Source: an uncultured Gammaproteobacteria bacterium (GTDB taxonomy: Bacteria; Pseudomonadota; Gammaproteobacteria; GCA-002705445; GCA-002716945). Taken from it: a stretch of DNA of 20,316 nt. A program made the position numbers and the translations under genes. This document shows, in pieces, positions 15,738-20,316 of the stretch. Position 1 is the first letter of the stretch. The number at the start of each line of letters is the position of its first letter. The notes beneath the pieces are model-generated. The model was not told the origin of the DNA and did no database searches. It saw nothing but the letters and a program-made list of their open reading frames with translations. The stretch is taken from positions 1 through 20,316 of the forward strand of contig CAJWRL010000005.1 in the NCBI GenBank assembly GCA_913046125.1, in the 5' to 3' direction.

Positions 15738-16823
15738 ATGCTGCTATTTTTGTTTGAATATCTCTCGCAATATTACTCTGGTTTTAATGTTTTTCAGTAT
15801 TTAACTCTCAGAATTGTGATGGGTGCACTAACATCACTTGTTATCTCACTCCTTGTCGGACCTTACATAATTAACTATTTGACTGAGAAACAATTTTATC
15901 AATCTATTAGGCTTGATGGACCATCAAGTCATATAGACAACAAAAATACTACGCCAACTATGGGCGGTTTGATTATAATAGCATCTATAGTAATCTCTAC
16001 ATTACTTTGGTCTGACTTAAGTAATCATTACGTTTTATTATTGTTGTTTGGGATTCTCAGTTTTGGTCTGATTGGTTTTTATGATGACTATAAAAAATTA
16101 GTTGAGGGCAAAAGTGACGGAATTAAAGGTAGATTAAAACTTTTTTTTCAAATTATTTCCGCATCTCTTATCACTATCTATTTGTATATCTTTATGGATA
16201 CAGGGGACACCAGCTCTGTAATGCCATTTTTAAAAGACAATAGTGTTTATTTAGGAATTCTCTTCATACCTTGGTCGATTTTTATTCTTGTTGGCTCATC
16301 TAATGCAGTGAATCTAACTGATGGTTTAGATGGGTTAGCTATACTTCCATGTATATTAATTGCATCTGCGTTTGTGATATTCGCTTATGTCCATGGAAAC
16401 ATAAATATATCAGAGTATTTGCTAATACCCTATGTGGAAGGATCAGGAGAGGTTGCTATATTTGCTGCATCTCTCGTTGGAGCAGGCCTAGGTTTTCTTT
16501 GGTTTAATTCATATCCAGCAGAAATATTCATGGGCGATTGCGGATCTTTATCATTAGGAAGTTCGCTTGGACTGCTTGCTATTATTCTCAAACAAGAACT
16601 TGCTTTTGCCATTATGAGTGGAATCTTTATTGCTGAAGTAATGTCTGTGATCATTCAGGTTGCATCATTTAAAATGAGAAATGGTAAACGAGTTTTTAAG
16701 ATGGCACCACTGCACCATCATTATGAGCTCTCAGGTTTATCAGAACCTAAAATTATTATGAGATTTTGGATAGTCACGTTTATTTTAGTCCTGATAGCCC
16801 TGTCGACACTCAAGATACGATGA
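15738..16823 (+). CDS. mraY: phospho-MurNAc-pentapeptide translocase MraY
   Basis: Polytopic inner-membrane enzyme transferring phospho-MurNAc-pentapeptide to undecaprenyl phosphate to form lipid I. 361 residues (E. coli 360) with about ten hydrophobic segments. Catalytic and metal residues are in place: Asp116-Asp117 in FYDDYKK, NAVNLTDGLDGLA, Asp267 in FMGDCGSLSLG, and the histidine loop MAPLHHHYELSG. PTMGGL in the first cytoplasmic loop is also typical. The stop overlaps the murD start (ATGA). Confidence 0.97.
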   Translation: MLLFLFEYLSQYYSGFNVFQYLTLRIVMGALTSLVISLLVGPYIINYLTEKQFYQSIRLDGPSSHIDNKNTTPTMGGLIIIASIVISTLLWSDLSNHYVLLLLFGILSFGLIGFYDDYKKLVEGKSDGIKGRLKLFFQIISASLITIYLYIFMDTGDTSSVMPFLKDNSVYLGILFIPWSIFILVGSSNAVNLTDGLDGLAILPCILIASAFVIFAYVHGNINISEYLLIPYVEGSGEVAIFAASLVGAGLGFLWFNSYPAEIFMGDCGSLSLGSSLGLLAIILKQELAFAIMSGIFIAEVMSVIIQVASFKMRNGKRVFKMAPLHHHYELSGLSEPKIIMRFWIVTFILVLIALSTLKIR

Positions 16824-18106
16824 ATATTTTTAAATCTTCATTTCTCATAATAGGAGAGGGCATCACATTTGAGCATTGTAGTAACTTTTTTAAGGATAAT
16901 GATATAATTTACTACTCTACTACTACAAACGATGTCATTGATGTAAAGAATTCTGAGATTATATGCAAAAAGAAAAAGATTGATCTAGACAAAGTTGATT
17001 ATGCTGTTATAAGCCCGGGCATTCCGCCGACAAACCCTCTCTTACAAAAGTTAGCCCTATCAGGATGCAAATTCACTACTGATATAGAAATAATTCAAAA
17101 TTTATCACAATCAAAGTTCATCTGTATAACAGGGACTAATGGTAAAACATCTACTGTAAATCTTTTAGCTGATATATTGAATGATAATAATATTAGTGCA
17201 ATTGCCTGCGGAAATAACGGCATTTCTGTCTTTTCATCACTTGAGAAGTCATACGAATACATTATATTAGAGCTTTCTAGTTACCAGCTTGAGCATATAA
17301 AAAAAGTTAATTCATTTATTTCTATTATTTTGAACCTATCTGATGATCATCTCGAAAGGCATGGATCTCTAGAAAATTATCTACACATAAAGGAAAAAAT
17401 ATTTAATAGTGCAAAACATAAATTAATGCATAAAAAGTTAGATCATCTTGATAAGTATTCAACATTCGAAGTAAGAGATAAAATGTTTTTAATTAATGAT
17501 AATATTATAGACGGTTTATCTATCACAGATAGTAACTGTATTTCCTATTTATGCAAATCTTATCTTATTGATGGTAGGCATGATCTTTATAACCTATGTG
17601 CGTCTATTTCAGTTCTTAGCATAATTGGTCTATCTCTAGAGAGTATTCTTAGCTCATTTGACAGACGGAAGAGGCTTGAACATAGAGTTGAGAAATTTTT
17701 TACTTTTAATGATATAAAATTTATAAATGACTCGAAATCAACAAATGCTGACTCAACAAGTAATGCATTGAAGTCTCTAGAGAATAATATAATTCTTATC
17801 ATGGGAGGTGATAATAAAAAAATGTCTTATAAGATTCTCAAAAAGTTAATAAATGATAAAGTAAAAATTTTAATTATGATTGGTGAAAATAAAGATGATC
17901 TTGACAAGCTAATAGATGTAAATATAGATAAAATCTGCTATGACGATCTCGAGGATGCAATATCATATATCTTTTCTGTAATGGTGCCTGGTGATACAGT
18001 TCTGATGTCGCCGGCAACATCAAGCTATTGTATGTATGATAATTATCAACATCGTGGTAATCATTTTAAAGAACTTGTGAAAAAGTATGCTAGCCAACAA
18101 AATTAG
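16820..18106 (+). CDS. murD: UDP-MurNAc-L-alanine:D-glutamate ligase MurD
   Basis: Adds D-glutamate to UDP-MurNAc-L-Ala. The start is taken at ATG 16820, which overlaps the mraY stop (ATGA). A longer in-frame opening to 16766 has no ATG and would run through mraY. 428 residues (E. coli 438). Motifs: ISPGIPPTNP, ATP loop GTNGKTS (105-111), LELSSYQLEHI, NLSDDHLERHGS with K in IKEKIF, EHRVEKF and INDSKSTNADST. The C-terminal block reads SPATSSYCMY and then RGNHFKEL, where the usual form is SPA-AS-DQ; the common Asp is replaced by Cys. H-D-L-Y-N replaces the usual HN--N motif. These look like drift rather than loss of function. Confidence 0.94.
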   Translation: MNIFKSSFLIIGEGITFEHCSNFFKDNDIIYYSTTTNDVIDVKNSEIICKKKKIDLDKVDYAVISPGIPPTNPLLQKLALSGCKFTTDIEIIQNLSQSKFICITGTNGKTSTVNLLADILNDNNISAIACGNNGISVFSSLEKSYEYIILELSSYQLEHIKKVNSFISIILNLSDDHLERHGSLENYLHIKEKIFNSAKHKLMHKKLDHLDKYSTFEVRDKMFLINDNIIDGLSITDSNCISYLCKSYLIDGRHDLYNLCASISVLSIIGLSLESILSSFDRRKRLEHRVEKFFTFNDIKFINDSKSTNADSTSNALKSLENNIILIMGGDNKKMSYKILKKLINDKVKILIMIGENKDDLDKLIDVNIDKICYDDLEDAISYIFSVMVPGDTVLMSPATSSYCMYDNYQHRGNHFKELVKKYASQQN

Positions 18107-19241
18107 GAATGTCATAGATTTTTTTGATACTAGAGGACTGGACTTACTTTTTTTAGCATGCGTTACAAGTCTATTATTAATTGGGTTGATAATGGTTGCT
18201 TCGTCGACTGTTGATTTCGCTGCTACTAAATTTTCTAATCCACTTTTCTTTTTTAAAAAACATTTTATTTTTATAATACTTGGACTAATTGTCTTAAGTA
18301 TAGTTGCACGCATAAGAGTAAAATTTTATTATGATTATGGTCAATATTTTTTGTTACTAGCAATTTTATTGTCACTTTTAGTTCATGTACCTGGGCTAGG
18401 AAAAACCGTTAATGGTGCTACTAGATGGATTGATCTAGGATTTTTTACTCTACAGATATCAGAGATATCACGTCTTTTTTTCTTCTTATGGTTATCCGGC
18501 TATATCACAAGAAATGACTTTGATAAAAACTATCTTAAGATATTTATTTTTTTATCAATTTTAATGTTAGTAATCGTATCTCAGAGAGATTTTGGAAGTA
18601 TGATTTTACTTTTCTTGGCTTTTCTTACTTTTTCTTTTTTATCAAATTTGAGTATCAAGAATCTTATAAAAATACTTTTAATCTCAGTCATACCTATATT
18701 CTTACTAGTATTCCTGTATCCTTATAGAGTACAACGCCTATTGGCATTTATTGATCCATGGAGCGATCCCCAGGGTAGCGGATATCAAATTATTGCCTCC
18801 CAAATAGCTTTATCATCAGGGGGTTTATTTGGTCAGGGACTTGGCTCCAGTACTCAAAAGCTATTTTATTTACCAGAGCAATACAATGATTTTATTCTAG
18901 CTATCATTGGCGAAGAACTAGGTTTCATTTTTTTAATAATTCTATTAATGCTCTATTTCTTACTCTTTTCGAGAATTTTTATTTTTTATAAAAAGACATC
19001 TCAGATATCAGAATTCTCATCAAATATTATTTTGTCTATAGTTCTTCTAATGCTTATTCAGACAATGATTCACATCTTAGTTAATATCGGTTTGTTCCCT
19101 ACAAAAGGTATGGGGCTACCTTTCATTAGTTACGGAGGAACAAATCTCTTGCTTATGTTTACTTACATAGGCATTCTGATCAGGATACAAATTGAGAATA
19201 AACAAACATTTAGCCAAGCTGTATTGAAGAATCAAAAATGA
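18087..19241 (+). CDS. ftsW: septal peptidoglycan polymerase FtsW (SEDS family)
   Basis: Multi-spanning SEDS glycosyltransferase that polymerises lipid II at the septum together with FtsI. 384 residues with about ten hydrophobic helices. Family blocks are GKTVNGATRWI, the QPSE-type motif as LQISEISRLF (Pro replaced by Ile, the usual Lys by Arg), QRDFGSM, FIDPWSDPQGSGYQ, SSGGLFGQGLGSS, LPEQYNDFILAIIGEELGF with the catalytic Asp, and TKGMGLPFISYGGTNLL. Position between murD and murG supports FtsW over RodA. It overlaps murD by 20 bp and murG by 4 bp. Confidence 0.95.
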   Translation: MLANKIRNVIDFFDTRGLDLLFLACVTSLLLIGLIMVASSTVDFAATKFSNPLFFFKKHFIFIILGLIVLSIVARIRVKFYYDYGQYFLLLAILLSLLVHVPGLGKTVNGATRWIDLGFFTLQISEISRLFFFLWLSGYITRNDFDKNYLKIFIFLSILMLVIVSQRDFGSMILLFLAFLTFSFLSNLSIKNLIKILLISVIPIFLLVFLYPYRVQRLLAFIDPWSDPQGSGYQIIASQIALSSGGLFGQGLGSSTQKLFYLPEQYNDFILAIIGEELGFIFLIILLMLYFLLFSRIFIFYKKTSQISEFSSNIILSIVLLMLIQTMIHILVNIGLFPTKGMGLPFISYGGTNLLLMFTYIGILIRIQIENKQTFSQAVLKNQK

Positions 19242-19996
19242 AAAAAAATATATTCATAGTAGCTAGCGGAACAGGCGGTCATGTAATTCCAGCTAAAAAT
19301 ATAGCAAGTCTGCTCACTGACTCAAATTATTCAGTCACTTGGATTGGAACCAAACATGGCATAGAAAACCAGATTGTAAATGACAAAAGAATTAGTTTTA
19401 AATATCTGAATTCATCTGGGATAAGGGGTAAAAGTATTATTCACAAGATAAAAGGGTCTATAAATCTCTTCATATCTATTATTCAGAGTTTTGTCCACAT
19501 TAAAAGAGGAGAGCCGATTTTTATTATTGGCTTTGGGGGATATATAACTGTCCCAGTTTCTATTGCTGCTTTTATTATGAGAGTACCTGTCTATGCTCAT
19601 GAGTCAAACTCCATACCAGGAACCGCTAATAAGATTAATAATCTGATATCAAAAAAAACTTTTCAAACATTTCCTAAGACTTTTTCTGACTCCAAAAAGA
19701 TTATTCATTCAGGTAATCCAATTCAAGAGAGTTTTTCCAACATAACCCGACCTGATATAAAATATAAGAATACAAAAGAAACATTAAACATACTTATATT
19801 TGGTGGAAGCCAGGGGGCAAGATTCTTTAATCAGACAATTCCAGATTGCATATCTGTATTTGATAATAAGTTTAAAGTTAAACACATCTCAGGTAACACA
19901 GATCGCAATTTAGTCAAAAAAATATACAACAACCATAGCATCTCATCTGATGTTTTAGAATTTTCCCATGAAATTTGTCCATCATCTTTTTATTAA
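19238..19996 (+). CDS. murG: MurG lipid II synthase, C-terminally truncated
   Basis: MurG transfers GlcNAc from UDP-GlcNAc to lipid I on the inner membrane face. The N-domain is intact: ASGTGGHVIPA at the N-terminus, GFGGYITVP, HESNSIPGTANK and HSGNPI, then GGSQGA at 189-194 opening the C-domain. Homology continues to about VLEFSHEI (near 19980), matching the V--F--DM block. Five unrelated residues and a stop then follow, giving 252 residues against about 355. The donor-binding part, including the normally conserved RAGA-T--E motif, is missing, so this product could not work. The cause is either a chimeric contig end or a genuine rearrangement. Neither of the other two frames continues MurG downstream. 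Confidence 0.9.
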   Translation: MKKNIFIVASGTGGHVIPAKNIASLLTDSNYSVTWIGTKHGIENQIVNDKRISFKYLNSSGIRGKSIIHKIKGSINLFISIIQSFVHIKRGEPIFIIGFGGYITVPVSIAAFIMRVPVYAHESNSIPGTANKINNLISKKTFQTFPKTFSDSKKIIHSGNPIQESFSNITRPDIKYKNTKETLNILIFGGSQGARFFNQTIPDCISVFDNKFKVKHISGNTDRNLVKKIYNNHSISSDVLEFSHEICPSSFY

Positions 19997-20316
19997 CACC
20001 ATTGTTGCTCTGAACCTGATAATCGCTTACGAGTTTTTTATAGTTGAACCAAGAATAAGCCAACTAGGGAGCATTGTTCGTGTTGAAGCTAAAAATCGAA
20101 TTGATGCTGATAAGAAGATGGATGAGTTAAAAACGAAGATGGATGAGTTAGAAACAGTTTTGACCGAACACAAAAAGCGAGCAAATGAACGTACAGAAAA
20201 CTTTGCTGTGAGGTTTAGTAAGCTGGAAAATAGGCTCACATCAAACCCTCAAGGGATTACTGATATAGAAGCACTTAAAAAGGTGTTTTTTCAATTAGAT
20301 CATAAGATAAAAAAGA
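19968..20316 (+). CDS. membrane-anchored coiled-coil protein of unknown function (3' partial)
   Basis: An ATG at 19968, inside the broken murG tail, opens a frame that runs off the right edge (116 codons visible). The protein has a short tail (MKFVHH), one hydrophobic segment at about 7-26 (LFINTIVALNLIIAYEFF), then a charged helical region with heptads: two consecutive KMDEL repeats, a Lys/Glu-rich stretch, and FSKLENRL. Codon choice (CGA, CGT, CTG, ACC, AAC) and base composition look less AT-rich than the dcw genes, suggesting a different origin. I do not recognise the family. The true start could differ if the sequence is chimeric. Confidence 0.55.
   Translation, partial: MKFVHHLFINTIVALNLIIAYEFFIVEPRISQLGSIVRVEAKNRIDADKKMDELKTKMDELETVLTEHKKRANERTENFAVRFSKLENRLTSNPQGITDIEALKKVFFQLDHKIKK
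20115..20156 (+). repeat. 21-bp tandem duplication inside the coiled coil
   Basis: Two adjacent 21-bp units (20115-20135 and 20136-20156) differ at only two bases and encode KMDELKT and KMDELET. One unit is exactly one coiled-coil heptad, so the duplication lengthens the helix in phase. Confidence 0.8.

Noticed and set aside
20027..20239. Minus-strand 70-codon frame at the right edge
   Set aside because: It mirrors the plus-strand coiled-coil gene and shows no start context or recognisable domain.
1..20316. CRISPR arrays, insertion sequences, tRNA genes
   Set aside because: No regularly spaced repeats, transposase motifs, terminal inverted repeats or cloverleaf-forming sequences were seen.

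Overview
The window is AT-rich, gene-dense bacterial DNA from what looks like a streamlined, free-living methylotrophic proteobacterium, most likely a gammaproteobacterium. Three observations support this. Archaeal-type genes for tetrahydromethanopterin (H4MPT)-linked C1 metabolism sit together at the left. The rnpB gene lies directly before mraZ, an order I know from gammaproteobacteria. FtsZ, PabB, FtsI and MraY closely follow E. coli in length and in active-site numbering. Genes overlap or abut almost everywhere, and non-coding DNA is nearly limited to two promoter regions and the RNase P RNA. The species cannot be named from the sequence alone.

Left region (1-5990), C1 cofactor genes. A hydantoinase/oxoprolinase-like H4MPT-pathway protein (its 5' end lies outside the window) and pabB, which makes the p-aminobenzoate precursor, run rightward. 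They converge, with a 32-bp overlap, on a leftward run of five overlapping genes. In transcription order these are mobA (Mo-cofactor guanylyltransferase), a DmrB-like flavoprotein (dihydromethanopterin reductase type), a dihydropteroate-synthase-like protein (DUF6513 type), a DUF447 protein and mfnB (furan precursor of methylofuran). Together they suggest synthesis of the carriers used to oxidise formaldehyde to formate, with mobA possibly serving a molybdenum formate dehydrogenase.

Middle (5990-8300). A 50-bp divergent promoter region separates mobA from dusA (tRNA dihydrouridine synthase A). dusA overlaps a SAM-dependent methyltransferase gene. A strong promoter then drives rnpB (type A RNase P RNA), followed by a second clear sigma-70-like promoter for mraZ.

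Right (8300-19970), the division and cell wall (dcw) cluster in the order mraZ - J-domain mini-protein - rsmH - ftsL - ftsZ - ftsI - murE - murF - mraY - murD - ftsW - murG. Two genes are out of the usual order: a 64-residue stand-alone J-domain protein between mraZ and rsmH, and the only ftsZ here, which lies between ftsL and ftsI instead of after ftsA. ftsZ has a near-perfect ribosome binding site. The following ftsI has no ATG, GTG or TTG that would include its membrane anchor, and it probably starts at an ATT that overlaps the ftsZ stop codon.

Right edge (19970-20316). murG stops about 100 residues short, and the sequence changes to an unrelated reading frame for a membrane-anchored coiled-coil protein. 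This may be a chimeric contig end or a real rearrangement.
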